Source: Knufia peltigerae (Eukaryota; Ascomycota; Eurotiomycetes; Chaetothyriales; Trichomeriaceae). From it: 64,000 nt of DNA. The position numbers were made by a program, and so were the translations under genes. The notes below the pieces were generated by a model. It searched no databases and had not been told where the DNA came from. It saw nothing but the letters and a program-made list of their open reading frames with translations. The stretch lies in NCBI GenBank assembly GCA_030247855.1, contig JAPDRN010000005.1, positions 248,001 through 312,000 of the forward strand, read 5' to 3'. This document shows, one piece after another, positions 54,476-64,000 of this stretch (positions are counted from its first letter, which is position 1; the number at the start of each line of letters is the position of its first letter).

Positions 54476-57316
54476 TCAAGGTCTAGTAGAGCTGCTATTC
54501 ATATCCTTCTCCATGGAAGTGTTGGCTTCAGAAGCCATGGCGGCCCCGCGAGCCTTCCTCTCAAGCTCACGCTTCTCTCGAGCACGCCGTGCGTGTTGTC
54601 TCCGCACATTCACCGGCTGATACACTTCGTTGAAGTTCATCACCACCCCCAAGAACCGGAGATCCACGTCTGGTTGATGTGCCAAGTCGTACAGCAACAT
54701 GCTCAACCGTGACCTGAACTCGGCTGAGAGATTCAACTGCCTCGCTCGCAACGAATTCAGTTGCGTTTCATCGTCACCCATAGCCACATTGCCAATTGGC
54801 GCAACGAGCGGAGAGTCGCCTTCCTCTGGGACCAACTGCGCTCTCCTGCCTGGTTTCGAGGGTGCTAGGGAAGTAGGTGTACTCGACCGGCTATCACTGA
54901 TGAGGTCTTTCTCCGTGATTCCCCATCGACCCTGAGCCGTTCGCTGCTCGACCTTTGCGCTGAATTGTTGGCGCCTCGTGTACTCTGCAACACTATACGA
55001 GTACAGCGCGTCAATTACTTCACGGTAGCTCAGCATGCACTTCAATATATGGTGCACCTGCACCACTAGACTATCTTCTTGTTGACCCGTGATTGGATGT
55101 CTTTGTTGGCCGATAAGCCCCTTTTTGGTGATGTTGTTGAGGTAGCTGGTATGGGCTTCAATAAGATCGTCGAGTGTGGCATCTGGCTTGTGTACAGCTT
55201 CCTCGAGCTGTTTCCAGCTAGCTTCAATGACCTCGAACAGGAGGTAATATAATAACTGGTTGATGAAGTGGACCATCTCGGCCACCACACACCTGGAACG
55301 TTTCCAATCTCGACCTAGTTTGTCGCTGACGGCGGCAAGGACCCCTCGATCCCCGGTCATGCAACGTTTACACGTTGAATTCAGCGAAAACTCGACTCTC
55401 TTTATCCTCCATAGCAGGTTGAAAATCTTCAAGTATTGTGTATTTGCCCACTGGGTGATGACAACATCGCAAGGAGCGCTGATCTTGTATTCGAGGGTAA
55501 AACAGTCCCACCCAATCTCGCCGCTTGACAACTCCAGCATGCGAGCATCGAGCCTGCGTAAAACTTCAGGATCGTCGTATTGAGCGTTCGAATGTCGGAT
55601 AGCGTGTTCGAGTTGGGAGGTGAGATTGTGCCTATACATGGAATTCACAGGACGATCAAGATGTTGTGCCAGTGATTCAATAAGCAAGTCAATAAAGTCA
55701 CCCTGAGCTAACAACATGTACTTCTTGATCGCAATCAAATGGGTGAAAAGCCCAAACTTGGTTGCCATCAAGTGTGTCAAGCGAGACATGGTTGTCCTAT
55801 ACGCCACATCGATGGACATCGAGAGGTTGGCTGTATTGGCATAGTCCAGAGACTTGGAATTTGACTTCGAGTACTGTACGACCCAGTCGGAGTCGCCACA
55901 ATTATGGCGAATGAAATTGAGAGACTTCCCAATTAGGAACACCTTCCTTGAGAATTCAGAAGATATTATCGAGGGTACCATCGCTGTATCAAGTTTGTAT
56001 TTCTCTTCCCAGACAGATGTTGCCACATGCCGGTGGTCTACCGCAGCGGATGTGTTCGGATCGGGCGCTGTGATGAAGAATTCATGATAGGGGTCAATCA
56101 GTTCACCGTCATAGATCCAGTGTCTGAGCATTTCGTAAAAGGGACGAGCAACATGAGCCAAGAGTCTCTCAGCAAACGATGCAACAAAAGGATCGCCGTG
56201 GGAAGAGGACAGACTGTGGATGAGAGACAGCAGTTGGCCCCCTCTCTTCTGTTGAGATTCCTCGACGATAAGCTTCATCAGTCGTAAGCCCATGGTGGCA
56301 TCTCTGGTCCAGATCATGCATCGTTTCAGTGTTACGCTGGTGACTCTGATCGACTGCGGATCTTCAGACTGGCTGAGAGCGGCAAGAGCCTGTCTAATCT
56401 CGGATTCAAGAGACGCGACCAGACTCAAGTATGAGCGTAATTCATTGTTGATGGCAGACCGGAGACTCTGGTCGATGAGTCCTCCTTCTTGACCATTGGA
56501 ATATTCCGCCAAGCCTCGATAGAGCAAGCACGGTTCTGCAAGAGCATGGAGTAAAGATATCATCGGGACTGGAAGTGTTGTAGGTAGTTTTAGAGAAGTC
56601 ACACCTGTGAACTCAACGTGTGTCGACGACACTCCTTGGAGATTGAACGGCAGATCTCGTAATAATTCCGGCTCTGATGGAGAGATAATGCGCTCCTTCT
56701 GTGGCTGTACAGGCTTTGCCTCCTCTTCCTCTTCTACCGATTGCTCCTCTTCGGCGGGCAAGTCCTTCTCGACTTTGACGTTGGCCTTTGCCTTGGGTGG
56801 TATTGTTCGCCCTCTTTCGAAGGGCAGTTCTTCCGACACGCCGTCATCATCATCATCATATGTCTGCTCGTCCGCCTGGTATGGCTTCGCTGAAGATAAC
56901 GTATGGCGTCGGGGGATGTTGGCAAAGTGCGCCGAGTCTGCGAGAGGATCTCGTGGGCGTGCATCCAGCATGGAAGCATCAGACAATTTGTAGAGAAGAT
57001 AAAGAATAGCCCACTTCTGGTTCAAGACCGGTATGGCTAGTAGCCTCGAGTATAGATTGCTGAACCGCGCGGCCTTCTCGGGCGACGCATTCTCTCTTAA
57101 CAACTTTCTCTTGATCAAGTCCTGCGCCTGATTCGTGTCCGAGGGTAATCTACTGTCAGCATTGAGGACGATATCCTTTGCATTCTGGATCGCACGATCG
57201 ATGCGAAATTCCGTCTCGGTGTCATCCTGATCGATATTCGGGGCAGGGACCAGACTTTCGAACAATGAGGTCAAGGTGCCTTCGATGCGAGTCAGCCGTG
57301 GGTCAGCCATGGACAT
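54476..57316 (-). CDS. Gamma-tubulin complex component 3 (Spc98/Alp6)
   Basis: A single exon of 946 residues starts at ATG 57316 (or 57310); the frame upstream begins with TTG. The two GRIP motifs of the Spc97/Spc98 family are evident: GRIP1 around residues 250-480 (LLRDLPFNLQGV, LLRHWIYDGELIDPYHEFFI) and GRIP2 around 560-800 (ISAPCDVVITQWANTQYLKIFNLLWRIKRVEFSL), which contacts gamma-tubulin. Acidic linkers lie near 160-210. GCP3 with GCP2 and gamma-tubulin forms the small complex that starts microtubules at the spindle pole body. The C-terminal 100 residues are charged and family-specific. Confidence 0.95.
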   Translation of the reverse strand: MSMADPRLTRIEGTLTSLFESLVPAPNIDQDDTETEFRIDRAIQNAKDIVLNADSRLPSDTNQAQDLIKRKLLRENASPEKAARFSNLYSRLLAIPVLNQKWAILYLLYKLSDASMLDARPRDPLADSAHFANIPRRHTLSSAKPYQADEQTYDDDDDGVSEELPFERGRTIPPKAKANVKVEKDLPAEEEQSVEEEEEAKPVQPQKERIISPSEPELLRDLPFNLQGVSSTHVEFTGVTSLKLPTTLPVPMISLLHALAEPCLLYRGLAEYSNGQEGGLIDQSLRSAINNELRSYLSLVASLESEIRQALAALSQSEDPQSIRVTSVTLKRCMIWTRDATMGLRLMKLIVEESQQKRGGQLLSLIHSLSSSHGDPFVASFAERLLAHVARPFYEMLRHWIYDGELIDPYHEFFITAPDPNTSAAVDHRHVATSVWEEKYKLDTAMVPSIISSEFSRKVFLIGKSLNFIRHNCGDSDWVVQYSKSNSKSLDYANTANLSMSIDVAYRTTMSRLTHLMATKFGLFTHLIAIKKYMLLAQGDFIDLLIESLAQHLDRPVNSMYRHNLTSQLEHAIRHSNAQYDDPEVLRRLDARMLELSSGEIGWDCFTLEYKISAPCDVVITQWANTQYLKIFNLLWRIKRVEFSLNSTCKRCMTGDRGVLAAVSDKLGRDWKRSRCVVAEMVHFINQLLYYLLFEVIEASWKQLEEAVHKPDATLDDLIEAHTSYLNNITKKGLIGQQRHPITGQQEDSLVVQVHHILKCMLSYREVIDALYSYSVAEYTRRQQFSAKVEQRTAQGRWGITEKDLISDSRSSTPTSLAPSKPGRRAQLVPEEGDSPLVAPIGNVAMGDDETQLNSLRARQLNLSAEFRSRLSMLLYDLAHQPDVDLRFLGVVMNFNEVYQPVNVRRQHARRAREKRELERKARGAAMASEANTSMEKDMNSSSTRP

Positions 57317-58587
57317 GACAAGGAACAGATCAGGGATTCGAGACGAGAGGTGGCATGGCCCTTTCGGTTTCAAACCATTTGTTCGCAAGCAATTCGTAGT
57401 GCTGTGGTTCTGTTGATCTGTTTATCGTGTGTATCTGAAATGCGCGACTTGACGCGCGCGTGTTTGCAATTGGATTTTGGGGAGGCCTACGGAGTACACA
57501 GACGAGTGGGGGTGCCTCATAGTGCCTAAAGGGAGCCTACGACAGCGGCTCCCCACAAGTTAGTCGGGGGCGCGCAGAAGGGCCTAGAGGAGCTTAGTGC
57601 AGCTACATAAGGTAAAATCTGGTTAGGTAAACACGTTAGAGATGCGCCCACATTTAAGGCATGCAATGAGCCTACAATAGGGTCATTCCTTGGGCGAACC
57701 AAACCTCTCCCTCAAACAGATCACTTGTACTCCGTGCTCCTTACCTGAATAGTGACTCGACTATTGATGACACCCTCCTCGCAGCTCGCAACCAAGTCAA
57801 CTCGAGTGAACACTTCTTATTCGGTGACCCAGAGGATCCCAAAATCATCGGTACAAGGTCACTCCCTGTCGCATCGGATCTCTCTTACTGCCCTCGATAC
57901 ATCCAAGACCCTGAGACGGCGTTAGGATGTTTCGATGCGGCCTCATCTGCATTGTGAAACGCGTCGACAAGCTCGTTTCGTCCATTGCTTCAATTGCTTG
58001 AAGGCGACTTGGCTTTCGGCAAGTGGGATCTCCGCGATTCTACTCCGTAAGCGACACATCTTGATCTCTCTCTCGATGTTGCGAGGAAAGGAGAGCCTAG
58101 ACTTGAATGTCGCGTGTGGTGATCTGGTTCCACACCCGTTGGCGAAGACTTCTACTGCGACATCCCCTGGGACTCCGAGACTTGTCGGTCCCTGGTTTTG
58201 CCGGACGCACAAGGTGGCCGAGAGGCTGAGAACTGTGTCGCGAGGAGGTATCTACTCCGTAAGAGGAGCCCGGTATCTCGACATCCGTGTCTTAAAGAGG
58301 TAACTTTGTATTTTCTTTGCCCGAATCTGACAGTGGCTCATCATCATGCGGGGCTTCAAAGGTTGTACTTGTACTGCAGGCATGTGTTTTTCTGTTGAAC
58401 TCTTCCTATTCATCTGCACGACGATAATTCTGCTGTTTGACGTTGCTGAGCGTGCATCTCTGACCTTTGGCCTTCCTAACTCCTCATGAATTGAACACTT
58501 CAACAGCGGTGATCTTGGACGATTTTGACAACGCCTCTCGAAAATATTTGATCCTCGAGTATCCTGCCGGTTCTCAACGCTGTAGCC
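57317..58587. other. Intergenic region, 1.27 kb
   Basis: Divergent spacing between GCP3 and the second P450. CTCCGTA elements are at about 57488 (as TACGGAGTAC), 57730, 58045 and 58252. An ATG frame of 122 codons (57935-58303) shows no similarity that I know. No gene is supported. Confidence 0.45.
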
Positions 58588-60244
58588 ATGATTGGCACCA
58601 TCAATCCGTTCCTACTACTTGCAATTGGGTTCGCGGTGGCGTTGATCCTTCAATCTCGCAAGTCATCAAAGAAAGCACTACCGGATATTCCCTGGATCAA
58701 CACTCATGAGGGAGAATTCTTGACAAGGCTTCGCTCCCGCTTTCGCACCACCTTCAACTACAAAGATGCAATCCATCGAGCCTATGAGCAGGTAGGCCCC
58801 CTCCATGACCGTTTGGCTCAAGCCCAACTAAGAGGTATAGTGTTCAAAGCACGACCGGACCTGCATTATTCCAGATATTAATGGAGAGGAAATCATCCTA
58901 CCGATTTCGGCCATGTCATGGTTCATCAATCAACCGGACAGTGTCTTCAGCGCCGATGAGATGCACCGAGATGCCCTGCAAATTGACCATACCTTTACAC
59001 ACCCCTTCGTGGTCGAAAGGCCGCTTCACCATGAGACGGTCAGAATCGATCTGACCCGGCATTTGGCCGCTCTGACCAGTGATATCATGGACGAAGTTTC
59101 CACATGCTTTGATGAATCCTGGGGCACTGACACGGAGAACTTCAAAGAACTTTGTGTGATGGACTCAGTGATGCAAATCATTGCACGAGCCAGTAACCGT
59201 GCTTTGGTCGGTTTACCAGCGTGCCGCAATCCAACATTGCTTGAGCATGGCAAAGGGTTCGCCACAGCATTGGCCGTAAGCTCGGCTCTCTTGAAACAAA
59301 TGCCTGCGTTCCTTCGTCCACTTCTGAGTCCATTGATAACGCTCCCGAACCGGAGACATACCCGAGGGTTCGTGAAGGTCCTAGCGCCGGAGATACAACG
59401 ACGTCAAAGACTATTGGCCCAAGATGCCGACGACGAGAAGAAGATGGGCGAGATAGAACCGAACGATTTCTTACAGTGGTCAATCCGTCGTGCACAAGAA
59501 TGCGGCTTTTCGGTTGAGAATGACCCGAGCATCATCGCTGAACGGACTCTTGCCGTGAATTTTGCCGCCATCCATACTTCAACTTTCAGCATCACGAACA
59601 TCATTTTCGATTTGGTCAGCTCAGATCCTTCCCTGCAATACATGGACATACTCCGCAATGAGGTCGCCTCTGTACTTGCCGAAGAGAAGGGGATGTGGAC
59701 AAAGCAAGGTCTGGCCAAAATGGTCAAATTGGACTCGGCTTTGCGAGAATCATCTCGCCTTGGCTCCTTTCTTGGTACACTTTCACGTCTGTGTGTAAAT
59801 CCCAATGGTGTAACAGCTCCGGATGGCACATTCTTGCCTTGCGGTAGTACCATTTCCGTACCGACAAACCCAGTCCAGAACGATCCAATGCTGTACTATG
59901 ATACAAGTACATTCGATCCATTCCGTTTCTCTTCACAGCGTGAAGCCTCAAGTACACGGGAGTCTGACAAGGAGGACAATAACAAGACGAGCAATACCTC
60001 GGGATACCTCGAAAAAGCGAACCTGAGTTTTGTCAGCACATCGCCCTCATATCATCCCTTCGGGCACGGCCGACACGCTTGTCCCGGTCGGTTCTTCGCA
60101 GCAAATGAGCTCAAGTTACTTTTGGCGTACATGCTGCTTCACTATGAGTTCGAGATGCAGCCCACGAGACCCAAGAACGTTTGGATGGGCCGAACGCATT
60201 TGCCTCCGATGAAAGCCACTGTCAGAGTGCGAAGGAGAGGGTGA
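58588..60244 (+). CDS. Cytochrome P450, ent-kaurene oxidase-like group
   Basis: The two exons are 58588-58791 and 58841-60244, for 535 residues. The 49-nt intron GTAGGC..TATAG was placed by family comparison: only this choice joins YEQ to CSKHDRTCIIPDINGEEI in phase. An N-terminal anchor (residues 3-22), ExxR near 369 (ESSR) and the haem loop FGHGRHACPGRFFA with Cys482 are present. The FGHGxHACPGRFFA loop is the mark of the P450 group with fungal ent-kaurene oxidases and related indole-diterpene and toxin enzymes. The substrate is unknown. No terpene cyclase or polyketide synthase lies nearby in this window. Confidence 0.9.
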
Positions 60245-62994
60245 ATATAGGGTATGTGAGCTGGCCTCGTGTTATGAATGTGTAAATGCCCGTGTGACTG
60301 GGCAAGTTATTTCTGCATGTAATGTTTACTGTGGTAACAATCCGACTCAATGCTGGTATGACTCTGAGCTGCATCTGCATGCTTGGATTTGGTATTGGCA
60401 TACGTTGCGACGATTCTTCTCTCAAATGGAACCCGTGCTGAAGCCAGGAAGGACGAAAATAATGTGCCACCACATAGCCCACGAGACGGTCTATTTCCTG
60501 CTCGGACCACAGTGCCCTTGTTGATCAAGTCTATATTTGCATCTTGGTCCGAGCGCTTTATCTAGTCGAGCAGGGACACTACCGTATCTCCTCGCGTTGT
60601 GAGATTAACCGTACTTGTTAGAGGCCTGTCTGTGCCGGAAATCTCCAAAAGGGTGTCAGTCTTGGTAGTACAAATCTGGCTATTTAGCGTCCACTCAATG
60701 TTGATTGACACACGTGGTCTCTCCCGGCCAAGACAGCCACAAGCCTTGGCATGTCTTGGACGATGAAATTATGTGCTCATCGCGTCTTGTGATGTGTAAG
60801 AATGATCTGGGCTGATGGATACTCGTAGAAGAATTTGTCGCTGAGTGTTCACATGGTACGAAAATCATGCATCCGATCATTACCACTACTCTGGGTAGGA
60901 GCAAATGGTTGCATTCTAACTGCAATGGCCACTTTTACCCAGGTGGGCGGCGAAACGAAGACAGGGATGAAACTCTTGGCCGTGCACTGTAAATTGACTT
61001 TTGGGCTTGAATCATGCTTAACAACCTTAGATGTTTAAGCATTAGCGCCTGTCGCTCTGCCTCCACTTGCGACGAATCGCAGGAGGCCCCGGAATCAAGG
61101 GTGCTGCGAATGGCTCTGTCCGGCCTCTCGACTCAGTACGATCTCCTGCACCAGTCGACAAGTCGAACGAGACTTTAGTAGGACTAGGTTGAGCACAAAA
61201 CAAGAGTTCTGCCTTGAATCGTAGACGTGGCCTTGGAAGTAGATCCAGTCATCAACCAAGGGCCGAGACACAAGTGTTACGCAACCCTGATGAAAGCTGG
61301 CGGAGACTAGCCAAGAACACCAAGAAACACCAAGAGTATTGGCGTTGGAGCGTTCTTGAGGAGCCCGTGGAAGGCACTCGGAGCACGGGGGGCTCACACG
61401 GTGAGATTTCTGATCCGGACTGGCCCTCATCGTAATATGACAAGTCAATGTGCAACTTTTCAACGAATCTGAAGGGAAAAATTGTTTGCTTCTGCCAGTC
61501 TGTACCACGCAGTGAGGCGCCGAGCAAATATCGGCGAGAAGGGTCTGAAGCTACTCCGTACCCGTACCCCATCTGTACCCACCCATCAACCGCGAAGCCG
61601 GACCTGGTGCCGAAAAATCTACTTCATCTTTGAGTATGCCAAGCATTCGAGGGGCCGCTAAGATGGAAGGCTAAGACGAAGACGAAGATATGCGGCGGCC
61701 AGAAGTTTACAAGTGCCAGCCACCGCCAATGGCAAGGAAGCGCAGAGGAATGCTCTTCTTGGGCCGAGAAATAATGCCATGCTTAGGAATGTGGGCTATT
61801 GGGTCTTGGTGCGATGCCGAGCACAACACCCAAGAAATCCCAAGAGAACCAAGAGTTATGTTCAAGAGGCCCAAGAACACCAAGATCCGAGGAGATCCTT
61901 TGAAGCTTGTTCAAATTTCCCTGATGTCCGGTAAGCGAGTGGGAACAAGGGTCGGGCTCTCAAGGACATCTACAGTAGCCATTAGGTACCGAATACAGTA
62001 GTTTGTACATACGACTACGGAGTACAGTAATTCGGCTACTCCGTATGCAAGGGCGAGATGGGATTTGATGGTTCTGATTTGACCATCTAAGTAGGTACCT
62101 AAGAGCTACGTTGAGTGTCTCTTACACATTATAGCCATCAGTGAGCATTGGTCTGGACCTGTGCCTCATCCGTGTACACAGGTACTCCGTACTTCACAGG
62201 CCACTACCAAAGAGTCGTAGGTGTCCTCCAGTGGTGCCCAGCCCTGCCAAACCCTGGCCGAGACGCACGGGCCATTAAGCGGGCGCAGCGGCTTTGATTT
62301 AAGCATAAGCCCAAGCTTGGTGTGGGAACAACGCTGCTTGTCCGGATCCACTATATCTTTTCGTCGCGAGTGCCTGTTCATCCAATGTGGCCTCTGATGA
62401 GTCTTTCCGACTAGTAACTAAAGTAGTAGGAATAAGTAAAAGTAGTCAGAAGTAGACTCGTGCTGCCCTTCCCTCAAACACACACAATCTCTCTCACGCC
62501 CATCATACTCTCTGAAATTCATTTCTCCTCCCTCGGCAATCTGAACACCATCCTTGTGTTTGGAGTACTTCCCTGCCAGCGACTTGTGTCTAATCCCGTC
62601 TCTGGTCAGCCATCCCTCCAACAGTACATTCACACAGACTTCCGCCTAGCCCTTAGAACGCTATCCTGTGCGCCATCCGGGTGCCATATTCATATCTCCA
62701 TCACTTAAACGATTTATCTCACTTGTACCTATATCAACACACGATCCCTACTCCGCTTCGGACACTCGACTCCTCAGCAGGCCCCTCTTGAAGAAAGTGC
62801 GCCGCACGCATTCACACGAAGCAGCAGAGACTCTGAATTGACGACAACGCTCCGCTCACCCCATAGTCGTTTAGGTGCTGCTCTAATTGCTTGACCTCAC
62901 GCGCGCAAGAGCACACCCTGTGGACAATTAGACACCTCTGGCTGGCTGTGGTGGACCACCGCTCTCGGGTCATTCGGCTTGTGCAAAGTGCGCG
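60245..62994. other. Long upstream region of the WOPR gene
   Basis: The 2.75 kb hold no gene that I can support. CCAAGAACACCAAGA occurs at 61311-61325 and 61871-61885, within longer runs of CCAAGAA-like heptads (61829-61888). TACTCCGTA-type elements cluster at 61553, 62018, 62038 and 62184. The final 500 bases are pyrimidine-rich and probably the promoter and long 5' leader of the WOPR gene, as is known for other WOPR regulators. A 103-codon frame at 61690-62001 lies inside the repeats and is unlikely to be a gene. Confidence 0.5.
61311..61885 (+). repeat. CCAAGAACACCAAGA direct repeats
   Basis: An identical 15-mer occurs at 61311-61325 and 61871-61885, 560 bp apart. Related CCAAGAA/CCCAAGAAATCCCAAGAG units sit beside the second copy. 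It may be a binding-site array or a decayed minisatellite. Confidence 0.6.
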
Positions 62995-64000
62995 ATGGAG
63001 ACATACAACGGCCACGTTCGGACGCCGACCGATGCCATCATTCTCTTTGAAGCCTGCAGACTTGGAATCTTACCGCGAGTTCAGCGGAGATTGTCGGAAA
63101 AAGAAAGACAGTCCATCAGATCAGGATCAGTGTTTGTCTGGGATGAACGAGAGGCAGGAATGAGAAGATGGACGGATGGAAAGAGTTGGAGTGCCAGTCG
63201 AGTCTCGGGCAGTTTCTTGACATACCGAGAAATGGAGGGCAAAAGAGGCAGCAACTCATTCGTCACTCCTGCAAACAAAGGGACAAAAACACCGGACAGC
63301 AACCCGGACGATTTACAGAATGGTGATGCTGAGGAGGGCCCGGACGGCTATCGCTATAAGCCTGACGGGCTGATGAAACAGTCATTCAGTATCACCACTT
63401 CCCAGGGCCAACACCTCCATCTGATTAGCTACTACTCTCGGTCACATCCCACAGCCCAAGGCCTTCGGCAACCTAGTACCGACCCCAATTTGGCTCACGT
63501 TCAACCCGCCAAAGGACTCTATCCCGAATCGACGATTAACGACCAGTCTTCGGTGCCAGCTGTGACGAGATCACCTATGGTAGGGGTTCCCAGCTACGTG
63601 GTAAGCCCCAGCGCTCCTGGCTATCACAGACCGAGCCCTGGCAATCCTCATCCTTATATGCCACCTGGTTATCTGCCTCATGGTGCATACATCTATCCCA
63701 TTAGTCCGATGCATACACCACCAGGACATTACGCTTTACAGCCGTATGGGCTTCCACATACTCTACCGCCTGGATTGCCGCCGCCCCTTCCTTACCCTCC
63801 ACCGGGGGCCGGGGGTTACTCCCCCCATGCGTTCCACATGAGCCATCCTCCTCCGTCTGTCTATGATCAGCGGCCACTTCGTACCTCCGAGTCAGCGCCA
63901 CCGCCTGTAACAACGACGGCTAGCACCACTGCTGCACCAGCTCCACCCATTTCGTACAGTACAAGTCAGTCGCTACCGCCTCCAACAGCTCCTCTTCCTA
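62995..64000 (+). CDS. Pac2-type WOPR (Gti1/Pac2) transcription regulator, 5' part
   Basis: A frame is open from ATG 62995 to the window end (335 codons), so the gene is cut by the edge. The WOPR domain is unmistakable: WOPRa METYNGHVRTPTDAIILFEA, SGSVFVWDEREAGMRRWTDG and SWSASRVSGSFLTYREM (residues 1-90), then WOPRb YKPDGLMKQSFSITTSQGQH and HLISYYSRSHPTAQGLRQPS (about 120-165). A Pro/Tyr-rich region follows. The details fit the Pac2 branch rather than the Ryp1/Wor1/Sge1 branch. Such proteins bind DNA and control development, sexual differentiation or virulence-related programmes in ascomycetes. The long upstream region suggests complex control. Confidence 0.93.
   Translation, partial: METYNGHVRTPTDAIILFEACRLGILPRVQRRLSEKERQSIRSGSVFVWDEREAGMRRWTDGKSWSASRVSGSFLTYREMEGKRGSNSFVTPANKGTKTPDSNPDDLQNGDAEEGPDGYRYKPDGLMKQSFSITTSQGQHLHLISYYSRSHPTAQGLRQPSTDPNLAHVQPAKGLYPESTINDQSSVPAVTRSPMVGVPSYVVSPSAPGYHRPSPGNPHPYMPPGYLPHGAYIYPISPMHTPPGHYALQPYGLPHTLPPGLPPPLPYPPPGAGGYSPHAFHMSHPPPSVYDQRPLRTSESAPPPVTTTASTTAAPAPPISYSTSQSLPPPTAPLP

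Noticed and set aside
58792..58881. Reading straight through the P450 intron, or using AG at 58880
   Set aside because: Read-through meets a stop at 58879-58881, and the alternative leaves out the KHDRTCIIPD segment typical of the family; the TATAG acceptor at 58840 keeps it in phase.
1..64000. CRISPR array, insertion sequence, rRNA operon
   Set aside because: No evenly spaced repeats with unique spacers, no transposase or reverse transcriptase domain and no rRNA-like sequence were found; the DNA is eukaryotic.

Overview
The window reads as nuclear DNA of a filamentous ascomycete (Pezizomycotina). Protein-coding genes lie on both strands and are cut by many short introns (about 42-165 nt) with GT..AG ends and CTRAC/CTGAC-like branch sequences. 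Products are typically fungal: a Pac2-type WOPR regulator, Fcp1, a Pep4/Pep2-type vacuolar protease, Get3, GCP3 and microsomal P450s. A Eurotiomycete relative, perhaps Chaetothyriales, is a guess from the protein flavour, not a demonstrated placement. No rRNA, tRNA, CRISPR array or intact transposon could be supported.

Layout. 0.5-7.4 kb: a JJJ1-type J-protein, an orphan 487-aa protein, an Acr2-like rhodanese phosphatase and a six-exon P450. 7.4-12.8 kb: a gene-poor stretch with one plausible uncharacterised multi-exon gene (10.3-11.7 kb) and short coding-like debris. 12.8-21.1 kb: housekeeping genes, namely proteasome alpha1 (SCL1), a WKF-domain nucleolar-type protein, vacuolar aspartic protease and the RNA polymerase II CTD phosphatase FCP1. 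22.0-31.2 kb: a four-transmembrane protein of unknown function, a previously easy-to-miss 59-aa three-exon gene, a CorA-like two-TM protein and a large protein kinase joined to a vWA-like domain. 31.8-35.0 kb: two secreted, low-complexity proteins.

35.6-46.1 kb is the most striking part. Six consecutive genes alternate strand, and all are predicted to act in mitochondria: mtIF2, a Ymc1-type carrier, the complex I TYKY/NDUFS8 subunit, mitochondrial acyl carrier protein, a class III CoA-transferase and an acyl-CoA dehydrogenase. They form three head-to-head pairs with 382, 415 and 655 bp between start codons. 46.1-50 kb holds a glycine-zipper protein with an asparagine/glutamine-rich head and a probable gene relic. 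49.9-57.3 kb is a minus-strand run: GET3, a FAD oxidoreductase of the ketosteroid dehydrogenase/fumarate reductase type, and gamma-tubulin complex protein GCP3. 58.6-60.2 kb is a second P450. After 2.75 kb of noncoding DNA, a Pac2-type WOPR transcription regulator starts at 62995 and runs off the end.

Exon structures were worked out by hand from reading frame, splice signals and family alignment from memory. Most are in phase from start to stop; those marked low confidence are not secure. Many long open frames on the opposite strand of GC-rich genes are shadows and are left out.
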